DNA from: Paenibacillus solanacearum
GTDB taxonomy: Bacteria; Bacillota; Bacilli; Paenibacillales; NBRC-103111
DNA length: 64,000 nucleotides
Assembly (NCBI RefSeq): GCF_910593845.1
Contig: NZ_CAJVAS010000006.1
Location: 186,001-250,000, forward strand
Direction of reading: 5' to 3'
Shown: positions 34,948 through 44,426 of the stretch, piece after piece
Numbering within the stretch: the stretch's first letter is position 1
How the letters are laid out: each line of letters starts with the position of its first letter
Program-made: the position numbers and the translations under genes
The notes under the pieces: model-generated
Told to the model about the DNA's origin: nothing
Databases searched by the model: none
What the model saw: only the letters and a program-made list of their open reading frames with translations

Positions 34948-35923
34948 ACAACGGTTAAAGCAGCAATTGGAACGGCAAGCGCAAGCTCTGCGGCCCTCCG
35001 CCGAGCTTCACGACCGAATTTTGCAACAATACCGGAAGCAGGCTTCAGGAGGGAAGAGGGGCTGGAGGCCGGGGCGGATCGGCGTCCCCCAAGCGGCGGT
35101 GTTTGCGGTCCTTCTCGTGCTTCTGAGCGGCTTCGCTTACGCAGGCGGCAAGCTGCTGTTTGTCGAAGAACACGGCCCGCTGCGGGTCGAATACCGGACG
35201 ACCGGCGACAGCTTTGCTTTGAAGCATGTTTCAACGGAAGAAGTGCAGCGTGCAACCGCCGACGTGAAGCGGCAGCTGGCTGATGGAGAGTCCGCCGTCG
35301 TCTATTTTGCCGGCCTGGAGCAGGAGGCGAATCCGTTGTACCGCGCTGTCCCGCTCATCGTCGTGAACAAGCCGGAGACGATCGCCGACCGGGCGGTTTG
35401 GGCCGATCAGTTGAAACGGCTGAAGCTGACGTCAGGCATTCCGGAGACGCTGGCGGGCGATTTCCGGTTTCTCGAAGGAGCGGCAGGCGCGCCATTCGGG
35501 GGCGCCGTGCCGGATGAAGGCATGAAGCTGCTGGATTCGCTGAAGCAGGAAAGCAAGCAGACGGGGAGCAAGTCCGTATGGAAGAAGCTGTCTGCCTCGG
35601 CGCAGCCCCCGATCGTTACGTACACAACCACGTACGTGAATGCGCAGCAGGAGAAGATGTACCTCACGGTCGAGTCTGTGGAGGGCGGCGCGACGGTGCA
35701 GGTAACGGCACCCGACTCTGCGCTCCATGAGCAGCTAAGCGTGAAGGGGAATAAAGCGCATTATTGGAACAACGATCAGTTTGTGTTCAGCGGAAGCGGC
35801 CGGTATCAGACGGTCAGCTGGACGGAAGCATCCGACGGCGGAACGCGGACGATCGGCTTGGGGAGCGATTCTCCCCTGATGACGAAGGAGCGGCTGGTCC
35901 GGGCCGCGGAAAGTCTCAACTAA
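34937..35923 (+). CDS. Membrane-anchored anti-sigma factor-like protein
   Basis: A 328-residue protein. An N-terminal cytoplasmic helical part of about 50 residues (EQRLKQQLERQAQALRPSAE) is followed by one membrane helix (AAVFAVLLVLLSGFAYAGG, about residues 53-71) and an extracellular domain of about 250 residues of mixed strands. One-helix topology plus an 11-base overlap with the ECF sigma gene strongly suggests that it holds the sigma factor at the membrane. I do not recognise a zinc anti-sigma motif. A stem with T-rich tail follows at 35982-36025. Confidence 0.72.
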   Translation: MSIEQRLKQQLERQAQALRPSAELHDRILQQYRKQASGGKRGWRPGRIGVPQAAVFAVLLVLLSGFAYAGGKLLFVEEHGPLRVEYRTTGDSFALKHVSTEEVQRATADVKRQLADGESAVVYFAGLEQEANPLYRAVPLIVVNKPETIADRAVWADQLKRLKLTSGIPETLAGDFRFLEGAAGAPFGGAVPDEGMKLLDSLKQESKQTGSKSVWKKLSASAQPPIVTYTTTYVNAQQEKMYLTVESVEGGATVQVTAPDSALHEQLSVKGNKAHYWNNDQFVFSGSGRYQTVSWTEASDGGTRTIGLGSDSPLMTKERLVRAAESLN

Positions 35924-35981
35924 GGCGGCGGGACGTGCGCCGAATGACTTGAACCGAATCAAATAAGCTGCAAAACATGGG

Positions 35982-36025
35982 CGCCCTCCCGGCTGAATCA
36001 TCAGGCGATGGGGGGCGTTTCTTTG
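35982..36025 (+). terminator. Weak terminator after the anti-sigma-like gene
   Basis: CGCCCTCC pairs with GGGGGGCG (one G-U pair) and is followed by TTTCTTT. Confidence 0.5.
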
Positions 36026-36124
36026 TCGCCCGCACGCAATGCGCTTTGAACCGTTTCCAGCAAAATGGTATGATGGTGGCAATAATATTCACGAACATAC
36101 ATTTGGTGAAATGGAGAGATGAGG

Positions 36125-39100
36125 ATGACCGAACCGGAACAGGCGCTCGAAGCGTTTCATCCGCTGGTCGCGTCATGGTTCAAGGCGGCGTTCGGCCGGC
36201 CGACGGACGTCCAGGTCCGGGCATGGCAGGCGATCGGCTCGGGCAAGCATGCGCTGATCGCTGCCCCGACCGGCTCGGGGAAGACGCTGGCGGCGCTGCT
36301 GCCCTGCCTGAATGCGATCGCGGAAGCGAAGCTGGCGGCGGCGGAGCCGCAGCGCGGAGTTAAGCTGCTGTACATCACGCCGCTCAAGGCGCTTAATAAC
36401 GATATTCACCACCATGCGGTCGAATTTATTCGTCAGCTGGCCGAGAAAGCGGAGGCGGAAGGCGCCGCGTGGCCGGGACTGTCGTCCGGCGTCCGCACGG
36501 GAGACACGACCCAAAGCGCGCGAGCGGCGATGGTCAGGCAGCCGCCGGACGTGCTCGTGACGACGCCGGAGTCGCTGTATATTATGCTGACGTCGATGAA
36601 AGGCCGGGACATGCTGCGCACGGTGCAATTCGCCATCGTCGATGAGATCCACGATTTGGCGGCGGACCGGCGGGGTCTGCATCTGTCCGTCACGCTGGAG
36701 CGGTTGACGGAGCTGTGCGGGCGCACTCCGCTGCGGATCGGCGTATCGGCGACGCAGAAGCCGATCGAGCGGGTAGCCGCCTTTCTTGGCGGCTTCGATG
36801 ATGCCGAGGGAGAGCCGGGTGCGAGCCGGCCGCGGCATGTCGACATTATCGAGAGCCGGATGGAGAAGCGCATCCGGCTCTACGTGACGATGCCCGAGCA
36901 GACGCTGATTACAAGGGACAAGCAGGAAGCGGTATGGGGACCGTTGACGGAGCGCATTTTCAAGCTGCTGGAAGAGAGCCGTTCGGCGCTCATATTCGTC
37001 AACAACCGCAGGCTCTGCGAGCGCCTGACGTTGCGGCTCAACGAGCACGTCGGATACGAGTTCGCCCGCTCGCATCACGGCAGTGTGTCGCGCGAGCAGC
37101 GGCTTGAAGTGGAGCGGGCGCTCAAGAACGGGGAGCTGCGCTGCCTCGTGGCGACGTCGTCGCTGGAGCTCGGCATCGACGTCGGTTACATCAATCTGGT
37201 GCTGCAGATCGATTCCCCGAAGAGCGCCGCCGCGGGCATCCAGCGCATCGGCCGGGCGGGGCATGCCGTCGGCGGCGAGAGCCGCGGCGTCGTCATCGCG
37301 CGCAGCCGCGGTCAGCTCGCGGAATGCGCCGTGCTGGCGCGTGATATTGCCGGACGGCATATCGAGGAGATTGCGATTCCGCGCTATGCGCTCGACGTGC
37401 TCTGCCAGCAGACGGTTGCCATGGTTGCTGCGGAAGAATGGGACGTCTGGCGGCTGCACGCCGTGCTGGAGCGCAGCTACGGCTACAACGGCTTTTCGCG
37501 CGAGCGGTTCGAGGCGGTGCTGCGGGTGCTGTCCGGCTATTTCCCGTTCGTGCGGCCGCTTGTCGAATGGGACCGCGATACCGGACGGCTGCAGCGGCGA
37601 AGCAGCACCGCGATGGCGGCGATCATGGGCGCGGGGACGATTCCGCAAGGCAGCGCCTACCCGGTTCACCACGCGGAGAGCCGCATTCATCTGGGGGAGC
37701 TCGACGAGGAGTATATCCACGAGAGCCGCGTGGGCGACGTATTCCAGCTCGGCACAAGCTCGTGGAAAATTCAGTCGATTCGCGGCGACCGGGTATACGT
37801 TGTGGAGGCGGGCAATACGTTCAGCGAAATCCCGTTTTGGCGCGGGGAAGGTCAAGGACGCACCGTAGGCTTCTCCCTGCAGGTCGGGCGTTTCATGGCG
37901 GAGCTGGAGGCGAGAACGGCGTCGGATGCCAAGTACGCGACGCAGGAATGGCTGATGTCGGAGTATTGTATGGACGCGCATGCGGCGGACGAGCTTGTGA
38001 GCCTCATTCATGCCCAGAAAGCGGTATCGGCCGTGCCGACGCACCGCCGTATCGTGATCGAGCAGTTTCAAGACGACATGAAGCGGCAGCATCTCGTCAT
38101 CCACAGCTTGTTCGGCCGAACGTTCAACCGGACGTGGCAGCTGGCGATCCAGCTCCACATCGAGAGTCGCTTGCCGTTCCGCCTGTATGCGACGGCCAAG
38201 GACAACGGCATCGAATTCATGCTGGGGGAAGGCGGCGCGGAGGGGGCGGCCCGACTGCTGCCATTGCTGCGCGAGGTGACGGCGGAGCGGCTCGAAGCGC
38301 TGCTGCGCCAGGCGGTGCCCGCTTCACCGCTGTTCGGGGCGGCGTTCCGGCGGCTGGCGGAGACGTCGCTGCTGCTCTCCCGAAGCTTCACGCGCATACC
38401 GGGGTGGAAGAAGCGGCTGCGCAGCGAGGAGCTGCTCCGCGAATCGCTGCCGTATGCCGAGCAGTTTCCGTTCATCGGCGAAGCGATGCGGCTGTGCTTG
38501 CAGGAAGAGCTGGAAATGGGCCGCGTCAAGGAGACGCTCGAGCGGCTCGAAGCGGGGGAGCTTGAGGTCGTTGTGCGGCAGAGCGGATTCCCGTCGCCGC
38601 TGGCCGCCCTCTTCACCGCCGATTTCGTCAACGTGCAGATGTACGAGTCCGATGCCGTCAGCCGGGATTTGCAGGCGCATTTGCTCGGGGTGGACCGGTC
38701 GCTGGCCGGCCGGCTGTTCGGAGAGCAGGCGATCCGGGAGCTGCTGGGCGAGGACCAAAAGGACAAGAATGAGCAAGAGGAGCAAGGGGAGCAGGCCGGA
38801 ACGTCAGCCGAAGCGGGCATGCCGGCATCGGCCGACGAGCTGCTGCAGCTATTAAAGCGGCAAGGGGATATGACGGCCGGGGAAGCGGCCCAAGCGTCCG
38901 GCAACGGCGCGGATTCGGAGCTATGGCTGCGCCAGCTTGCGCGGGAAGGCCGAATTCGCAGCGTCTCATTGGCCGGCGAAGAGCGATGGATCGTCAGCGA
39001 TGAAGCGGAGACGTATGCCGCGTTTCCCGGCGATCCGCTGGCGGAGCGATTCGTCCTTACCCGGTATATCGAACGGGGGATCGATTTTACGGCCGCGCAG

Positions 39101-40570
39101 CTGGCCGGCAGGTTCGGGCTGGAGCAGGCGAAGGTCGACTCGCTGCTGAAGGCATGGGAAGATGAGGGACGGATCGAGCCGTCCCCGAAGGATGCGGACG
39201 AGCCGGCGTGGATTAGCCGGCAGGCCGCCGCCCGGCGCATACGCAGCCGGGTGGAAGCGCTGCGGAGCGAGATGGAGCCGGTCGATCCGGTTCGCTACGG
39301 CCGCACGCTGCTGAAGCTGCAGCATGTGGAGAGCGAAGAACGGCTCGCCGGCGAGGAAGGACTTCGTCAAGTGATCGGCAGGCTGCAGGGGCTCTTCCTC
39401 CCGCTGTCCCAGTGGGAGGGCTCGGTCTTCCCGCTGCGTCTGCCGGATTACCGCAAGGAGACGCTCGACCTGCTGTGCGCCGGAGGGGAGGTCCTCTGGT
39501 TCGGCAGGAAGGAGCCGGAGGAGAAGGAAGGGCGCGTCGCCTTTTTCCTGACGGAATCGAAGGAGCTGTACGCACCGTTTGTCCGGAAGGCGGCGCAGCT
39601 CCGCGAGCAGCAAGCGGCACGGCTGCTCGAGCTGTTGGAGCGCAAGGGCGCAAGCTTCCTGTCCGCGCTCAGCCGCGAGACGGATCAGCTGCCCTCGGAG
39701 CTGACGGCGGAACTGATCGGCCTTGCGTGGGAAGGGCTCGTCTCGAACGATCAGTTCGCCCCGCTGCGGCTTAATGGGACCGCTGCAGCCTCCGGCAAAG
39801 GCGCCGGGAAGGGCGCAGCCGCCGGCCGGCCGGGCAGGGGGCGGGCTTCGGCGGCAGGCGGTTTCCAATCCGGGTTAGGCCGCTGGTACGCCGTGTCCTC
39901 GCTTGCGGACGAAGCGTACGACGCGGACGCTTCGCTGGCCGCCTGGATCCATCATCTGCTCGGCGCTTTCGGATTTGTGACCAAGGATATCGCGGCAGTG
40001 CACCTGCCGTGGTCATGGGACGATGCGTACAATACGCTCAAGCGGCTGGAGCAGTGGGGGATGCTGACGCGCGGCTTATGGGTGCGGGAGGTGCCGACGA
40101 TGCAGTTCTCCACGCCGGAACTCGTCCGGCGCCTGCGCGGGCAAGGCTGGGAAGGCGGCACGTCCGCCGTGAGGCTGCTGCCGTCTACCGATCCGGCCAA
40201 TCCGTTCGGCTTGTCTGCCAAATGGCCGTCCTTGCCGGAGGGCGGCATGTCGTTCGCGCGGAAAGCGGGCAACGATCTGGTGCTCCAGGACGGACGGTGG
40301 CTGCTGTGGATCGAGGGAAGCGGCAAGCGAATGTATACGATGCAGGAGATGGCAGCGGGTCATGAAGAAGGGCTGTCTGCCGAGGAATGGCTGGTGACGC
40401 TGCGCATGGTGGCGCGGGCTTATCTTCGCCAGCCAGGCGTAAGAAAGCTCGTCATCGAGACGTGGAACGGAACGCCGGTGCGGGATTCGGCCGCGGCGGA
40501 GCTGCTGCTGCGGCTCGGCGCGGAAGCGGATCGGACGAAGCTCGTGCTGTGGCCGAGCGCCGTCACATAA
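36125..40570 (+). CDS. lhr: Lhr-type large superfamily 2 helicase
   Basis: A 1481-residue protein, close to E. coli Lhr (about 1540). RecA domain 1 has the Q-like FGRPTDVQVRAW, Walker A APTGSGKT (about 47-54), TPLKALNND, TTPESLYIML and DEIH (about 173-176). Domain 2 has SALIFVNNRRLCE, VATSSLELGIDVG and QRIGRAGHAVGG. The Lhr winged-helix and beta-barrel core follows, and a long C-terminal region completes the protein, including a Glu/Gln-rich linker near 880. Lhr is a 3'-to-5' DNA-translocating helicase linked to DNA repair. ATG 36125 is eight bases from GGAG; ATG 36119 is only two. It is monocistronic. Confidence 0.88.
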   Translation: MTEPEQALEAFHPLVASWFKAAFGRPTDVQVRAWQAIGSGKHALIAAPTGSGKTLAALLPCLNAIAEAKLAAAEPQRGVKLLYITPLKALNNDIHHHAVEFIRQLAEKAEAEGAAWPGLSSGVRTGDTTQSARAAMVRQPPDVLVTTPESLYIMLTSMKGRDMLRTVQFAIVDEIHDLAADRRGLHLSVTLERLTELCGRTPLRIGVSATQKPIERVAAFLGGFDDAEGEPGASRPRHVDIIESRMEKRIRLYVTMPEQTLITRDKQEAVWGPLTERIFKLLEESRSALIFVNNRRLCERLTLRLNEHVGYEFARSHHGSVSREQRLEVERALKNGELRCLVATSSLELGIDVGYINLVLQIDSPKSAAAGIQRIGRAGHAVGGESRGVVIARSRGQLAECAVLARDIAGRHIEEIAIPRYALDVLCQQTVAMVAAEEWDVWRLHAVLERSYGYNGFSRERFEAVLRVLSGYFPFVRPLVEWDRDTGRLQRRSSTAMAAIMGAGTIPQGSAYPVHHAESRIHLGELDEEYIHESRVGDVFQLGTSSWKIQSIRGDRVYVVEAGNTFSEIPFWRGEGQGRTVGFSLQVGRFMAELEARTASDAKYATQEWLMSEYCMDAHAADELVSLIHAQKAVSAVPTHRRIVIEQFQDDMKRQHLVIHSLFGRTFNRTWQLAIQLHIESRLPFRLYATAKDNGIEFMLGEGGAEGAARLLPLLREVTAERLEALLRQAVPASPLFGAAFRRLAETSLLLSRSFTRIPGWKKRLRSEELLRESLPYAEQFPFIGEAMRLCLQEELEMGRVKETLERLEAGELEVVVRQSGFPSPLAALFTADFVNVQMYESDAVSRDLQAHLLGVDRSLAGRLFGEQAIRELLGEDQKDKNEQEEQGEQAGTSAEAGMPASADELLQLLKRQGDMTAGEAAQASGNGADSELWLRQLAREGRIRSVSLAGEERWIVSDEAETYAAFPGDPLAERFVLTRYIERGIDFTAAQLAGRFGLEQAKVDSLLKAWEDEGRIEPSPKDADEPAWISRQAAARRIRSRVEALRSEMEPVDPVRYGRTLLKLQHVESEERLAGEEGLRQVIGRLQGLFLPLSQWEGSVFPLRLPDYRKETLDLLCAGGEVLWFGRKEPEEKEGRVAFFLTESKELYAPFVRKAAQLREQQAARLLELLERKGASFLSALSRETDQLPSELTAELIGLAWEGLVSNDQFAPLRLNGTAAASGKGAGKGAAAGRPGRGRASAAGGFQSGLGRWYAVSSLADEAYDADASLAAWIHHLLGAFGFVTKDIAAVHLPWSWDDAYNTLKRLEQWGMLTRGLWVREVPTMQFSTPELVRRLRGQGWEGGTSAVRLLPSTDPANPFGLSAKWPSLPEGGMSFARKAGNDLVLQDGRWLLWIEGSGKRMYTMQEMAAGHEEGLSAEEWLVTLRMVARAYLRQPGVRKLVIETWNGTPVRDSAAAELLLRLGAEADRTKLVLWPSAVT

Positions 40571-40574
40571 GAAG

Positions 40575-40614
40575 GACAAACACGCCCCTCGCAGCGCGAA
40601 AGGGCGTGTTTGTC
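40575..40614. terminator. Terminator between lhr and the HAD phosphatase gene
   Basis: GACAAACACGCCC pairs perfectly with GGGCGTGTTTGTC between convergent genes; there is no long T-run. Confidence 0.75.
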
Positions 40615-40659
40615 AATACACCTATAGCGGACAAGCAAGAGGGCTTGCCCATTAACCCG

Positions 40660-41466
40660 TCACGAACGGCTGCCGATGTGGTCGGCCAGTTCCATCAAAT
40701 GGCGGCATACGAGCTCCGGCGTGACGCCGGTCGCGGCGATCTGCGCCTTGTAATTATGCTCGTCGGCGAGGCCGGTGAGCACGAGCGCGGACCGGCATCC
40801 CGCATCCACGCCGCCGCGGATGTCGGTGTTCAAGTTGTCGCCTACGGCCCATATGTCCTCCGGAGGCAAGCCGAGCTTGGCGACGGCGTAACGCATGATG
40901 ATCGGCGACGGTTTGCCGATGACGACCGGGGCCGTCTCGGATGCGCGCTCGATCGAGGAGGCGATCGAACCGGCGCCGGGCGTCAGCTCGCCGTTCCACG
41001 GCAGCAGATGGTCCGGGTTCGTCAGCACGAAGCGCGCGCCGCGCCGGATGAAGCGCACGGCCGTCATCAGCTTGCCGTAGCTGAACGCGCGGTCGATGCC
41101 CTGCACGACGGCGGCGGCCTGAGCCTCCGGCGGCGCGTCGTCGGCGAGCAGCGTGAAGCCGGCTTCCTGCAGCGCCTGCCGCAGTCCGCCTTCTCCGATG
41201 CAGAACACCGTCTGGCCGGACAACCCCTCGTCCGTCATGTACAGCGCCGCCGCCTGCGAGGAGGTGAATACTTCGCCCGGAGATGCAGGAATGCCCGTCT
41301 GTTTCAGGTGTGCCGCCACCTGCTCCGGCGTTCGCGAGGAGTTGTTGGTAAGAAACAAGAACGGATGCCCGTTCCGGCGAAGCCAGCCGATAAAGTCCGC
41401 GGCGTACGGAATCGGGCGGTCCCCGGAATACAGCGTCCCGTCCAAATCAAGCAAAAAACCTGGCAT
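40660..41466 (-). CDS. HAD-IIA family sugar-phosphatase-like hydrolase (NagD/YutF type)
   Basis: A 268-residue cytoplasmic phosphatase. Motif I FLLDLDGTLYSGD carries both Asp, motif II is LFLTNNSSRTP, and motifs III and IV are VIGKPSP and WAVGDNLNTDIRGG. Length and motif II fit the NagD/AraL/YutF group, which dephosphorylates sugar phosphates and nucleotides as general housekeeping. The gene is the only one in its unit; the histidine kinase gene upstream on the same strand ends with its own terminator. Confidence 0.88.
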   Translation of the reverse strand: MPGFLLDLDGTLYSGDRPIPYAADFIGWLRRNGHPFLFLTNNSSRTPEQVAAHLKQTGIPASPGEVFTSSQAAALYMTDEGLSGQTVFCIGEGGLRQALQEAGFTLLADDAPPEAQAAAVVQGIDRAFSYGKLMTAVRFIRRGARFVLTNPDHLLPWNGELTPGAGSIASSIERASETAPVVIGKPSPIIMRYAVAKLGLPPEDIWAVGDNLNTDIRGGVDAGCRSALVLTGLADEHNYKAQIAATGVTPELVCRHLMELADHIGSRS

Positions 41467-41697
41467 ACTTACGTCCTCCCTTATGCGTGTGCGCTGCAGC
41501 GATGTTTCATCTGCGTCACGAATGTATCTTCATCGAATGCTTCGGTCAGAAGCTTTTCTTTACTGTACACCAAATGTTCGCGAGCTGCCAAGCAGCGGAA
41601 TGCCAAGCACGGAATCGCCGCACCGGCATCGGTAACGACTGCGAAGGCCCGGCCGTGGCGCTTTAACGCGAGAACTTACTTCCTGCTGCAGAAATAT

Positions 41698-41726
41698 GAA
41701 AAAAGCCGGTATCCTAAGATACCAGC
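41698..41726 (-). terminator. Terminator overlapping the histidine kinase stop codon
   Basis: On the minus strand, GCTGGTATC-TTAG-GATACCGGC is followed by six T. The kinase stop codon TAG (41716-41714) lies in the loop, so a ribosome reaching the end would cover the hairpin. Confidence 0.85.
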
Positions 41727-43489
41727 TTGAGCTTCACGTATAGATGGATTTCGCCGTTCTCCGATTCCGCCCAGATGGAGCCTTCGTGCGACTCCACGAT
41801 GCTTCTGGCGATCGCCAGGCCGAGGCCGGAGCCTCCGGAATCCGAGGTGCGCGCGGTGTCCACACGGTAAAACCGGTCGAACAGCTGCTCCAGCTCCTCG
41901 CGCGACAAGGCGTCGGCTTTGTTGCTGATCCGAATGATGACATGCCCGCGGTCTCTCGCCATCCCGACCGAAACGATGCCCGGCTTCGGACTGTATTTGA
42001 CGGCGTTGCTGAGCAAATTTTCGAAGACGCGAATCATTTTATCCACATCGATGTGCACGGTATACCGTTCCTGGGGAATGCTGCGGATCATCGTGAGCTG
42101 CTGCTCCTCGCTGATCGTTACGTATTCTTCCAGCAGCTGCTCCAGCACTTCGTTGATGATGACGCCGCGCTTGTATAGCGGCACATCGTGATTGGACAGC
42201 TTCGTGTATTCGAACAAATCTTCAATGAGCGCTTTGAGCTTCTCCGATTTATTGTAGGCGATGCTTACATAGGAGGCGGCCTGCTCCGGCGATTCGTAGT
42301 TTTTGTCGTGCAGCAGCCGCAAATAGCCCATAATCAAGGTGAGCGGGGTCCGCAAATCATGCGACACGTTGGTGATCAGCTCGTTCTTGACCCGTTCCGC
42401 CCGGCGTTCCTCCTCGATTTTTTGCTGCAAATCTTCGACCATCATATTCATGTTTTTGGCCAGCGAGCCGAGCTCGTCCCGCGACCGTTCCGCAACCCGG
42501 TAATCGAGATTGCCCGTAGCAATGATGCGCAATCCGGAGGCAAGCTCTTCGACATAGCGCATTTTCTTTTGGGTCAAGTAGTAGAACAGGAAAATAAAGA
42601 CGGCCAGCGCGCCCAAATACGATAGAGGGCTATCTTCTTTCGTATAGCTGATATCCGGCTGCGGAATGCCCGAAACGATTAAGTATGATTTCTGATTGTT
42701 GTAAGTAACGGGATAAAAGCTGGAGAATTCCGTCCGCGAGCTTTGGTCGCGCGCTTCCATAGCGTTGCGGATGACGTTATGCACGTCGACGTACGTTTCC
42801 GGCGCATTATCGCTGCGGAATATGACCCGGCCTTCCAGATCGGTAATGACGATTTTGTACTTCTCGTTCGTCGTCAACCGCTTGACCAGGTTCAGAAATT
42901 CCCGCTTGCGATCTTCCTCCTGCTGACGCTTGCGCTGCTCGGCCTGCGGGTTTGTGCTGCCCGTTTGCGGCGCATTCGGCACTCCCGGAGCTGGCGGCGC
43001 ATTCGGAGCGACGGCTCCGGGAGTGGTCTGCTGGGCTGCGCTGCTGCCTTGCGCCGGCGTCCCGGCGCTGCTCTGCGACGATCCGGCATACGAGGTCTGC
43101 CCTGCTTCCACGGCCCGCGCTTCCGGCACCCCATCCTCTTCCTCAAAGTGCCGGTTCCGCGGCTCGAGTATTTCAACCAGATTGCGGGCCTCGTTGTCGA
43201 TACGGTTCATGCCGTTCGTGTAGTCGATCACCGTCGATTTATTGATTTGGCCGAAGAGCGGGGAGGTGATCCCGTAGAACAGCATAGACGCGAACAGACA
43301 TAACGCAAATGTGATCATCAACTGCAGGCGAATGCTGCGTTCCACTTGCGCGCGGGCCATATGAAACAAATCCTGGATGAACAGCAGAAGGCTGCGCAGC
43401 AGATTGAATGGAAACCATGTGAACGGAAACCGTTCCAGCACCGGCTTGCGCACTTTAGGCACTTTGGGTACTTTCACCTTTTTACTCAA
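41714..43489 (-). CDS. Two-component sensor histidine kinase with HAMP domain
   Basis: A 591-residue membrane kinase. TM1 is at about 55-75 and TM2 at about 290-306. Between them is an extracellular domain of about 215 residues whose middle (about 130-185) is a low-complexity Ala/Pro/Gln/Ser stretch, and the rest looks like a PAS/Cache-type sensor (IVITDLEGRVIFRSD). HAMP follows TM2, then the H-box NVSHDLRTPLTLIMGYL and N, G1 and G2 boxes (LLSNAVKYSPKP, GGSGLGLAIARSIVE). The N-terminal 40 residues are basic and Pro/Lys-rich. Its start overlaps the response regulator stop by eight bases, so the two form one unit. The signal is unknown. Confidence 0.9.
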   Translation of the reverse strand: MSKKVKVPKVPKVRKPVLERFPFTWFPFNLLRSLLLFIQDLFHMARAQVERSIRLQLMITFALCLFASMLFYGITSPLFGQINKSTVIDYTNGMNRIDNEARNLVEILEPRNRHFEEEDGVPEARAVEAGQTSYAGSSQSSAGTPAQGSSAAQQTTPGAVAPNAPPAPGVPNAPQTGSTNPQAEQRKRQQEEDRKREFLNLVKRLTTNEKYKIVITDLEGRVIFRSDNAPETYVDVHNVIRNAMEARDQSSRTEFSSFYPVTYNNQKSYLIVSGIPQPDISYTKEDSPLSYLGALAVFIFLFYYLTQKKMRYVEELASGLRIIATGNLDYRVAERSRDELGSLAKNMNMMVEDLQQKIEEERRAERVKNELITNVSHDLRTPLTLIMGYLRLLHDKNYESPEQAASYVSIAYNKSEKLKALIEDLFEYTKLSNHDVPLYKRGVIINEVLEQLLEEYVTISEEQQLTMIRSIPQERYTVHIDVDKMIRVFENLLSNAVKYSPKPGIVSVGMARDRGHVIIRISNKADALSREELEQLFDRFYRVDTARTSDSGGSGLGLAIARSIVESHEGSIWAESENGEIHLYVKLKLVS

Positions 43490-44174
43490 CTTTATATCCC
43501 ACTCCCCAGACGGTTTTAATAAACTTCGGTTTGCGCGGATGTTCTTCGATTTTTTCGCGAATTTTGCGGATGTGAACCATCACGGTGTTGTCCGCGTCGA
43601 AGTACGCCTCTTTCCACACCGTCTCGTATATTTTCTCGATGCTCCATACCATGCCGCGGTTGCGGGCCAGCAGCTCCAGTATGGCGAACTCCCTCGGCGT
43701 CAGCTTCACGTCGCGGCCGTCGACCTTGACTTCGTGTGTGGCCGTGTTGATCGTCAGTTCGTCGATTTCAATTTCGTTTTCCTTGTTCGGCTGGGGTACG
43801 TTCAGTCTCGTATACCGCCGCAGCTGCGACTTGATGCGCGCGATCAGCTCCAGCGGGTTGAACGGCTTGCTCACGTAATCGTCCGCGCCCGAGCTGAGCC
43901 CGAGAATTTTGTCCATATCCTGGCTTTTGGCGGACAGCATAATGATAGGCATATTTTTTTGTTCTCGTATTTTCATGCACGCCTCGATTCCGTCCATTTT
44001 TGGCATCATAATATCCAGCACGATCAGGTCGACATGTTCTTTTTGCAGCATGCTGAGCGCTTCCAGACCATTGCCGGCCCGCAGCAGGCGATAGCCTTCG
44101 TTTTTCAAGTAGATTTCCAGAAGATCGATAATCTCTTTCTCGTCATCGACCAAAAGCACCGTTTGCTCGGCCAT
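43482..44174 (-). CDS. OmpR/PhoB-family response regulator
   Basis: A 230-residue regulator. The receiver has the acidic pair LLVDDEKE, phospho-acceptor Asp54 (IVLDIMMPKMDG) and the conserved Lys in ADDYVSKPF. The C-terminal winged helix is of OmpR type (KLTPREFAILELLARN, ADNTVMVHIRKIREKI, IKTVWGVGYK). ATG 44174 is five bases from GGAGGGAG; in-frame starts farther upstream (up to 44246) have no ribosome site. The VDDEKEIIDLLEIYLKNEGY wording recalls VanR-like regulators. It is activated by the overlapping kinase; the target genes are not visible nearby. Confidence 0.9.
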   Translation of the reverse strand: MAEQTVLLVDDEKEIIDLLEIYLKNEGYRLLRAGNGLEALSMLQKEHVDLIVLDIMMPKMDGIEACMKIREQKNMPIIMLSAKSQDMDKILGLSSGADDYVSKPFNPLELIARIKSQLRRYTRLNVPQPNKENEIEIDELTINTATHEVKVDGRDVKLTPREFAILELLARNRGMVWSIEKIYETVWKEAYFDADNTVMVHIRKIREKIEEHPRKPKFIKTVWGVGYKVE

Positions 44175-44426
44175 TGGCGCTCCCTCCATTCTTGCGATTT
44201 GAATCCGTAACTCAGGCACGATATCATTCCGGAAACCGTCTGACAACGGAACTGCTTTGCTTAGTATAGCCCCAATATCTTAACGGATGAATAGCGCAAA
44301 TCTTAAAACATTCTTAATACGCCCTTTTCCACGGCATCCTTCCTAAAAAACGCACTTCATAGATTAATATACAAGCAACTCGCGCGCATCTTCATACAAT
44401 GATGGCATGAAAGGAGGTGATTCGCG

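Noticed and set aside
36173..38158. 661-codon open frame on the minus strand
   Set aside because: It lies wholly antisense to the Lhr helicase gene, shows no family, is dominated by Arg/His/Gln from GC-rich codon complement, and lacks a ribosome site.
40387..41730. 447-codon plus-strand frame
   Set aside because: Antisense to the HAD phosphatase and spans two terminators; not a plausible gene.
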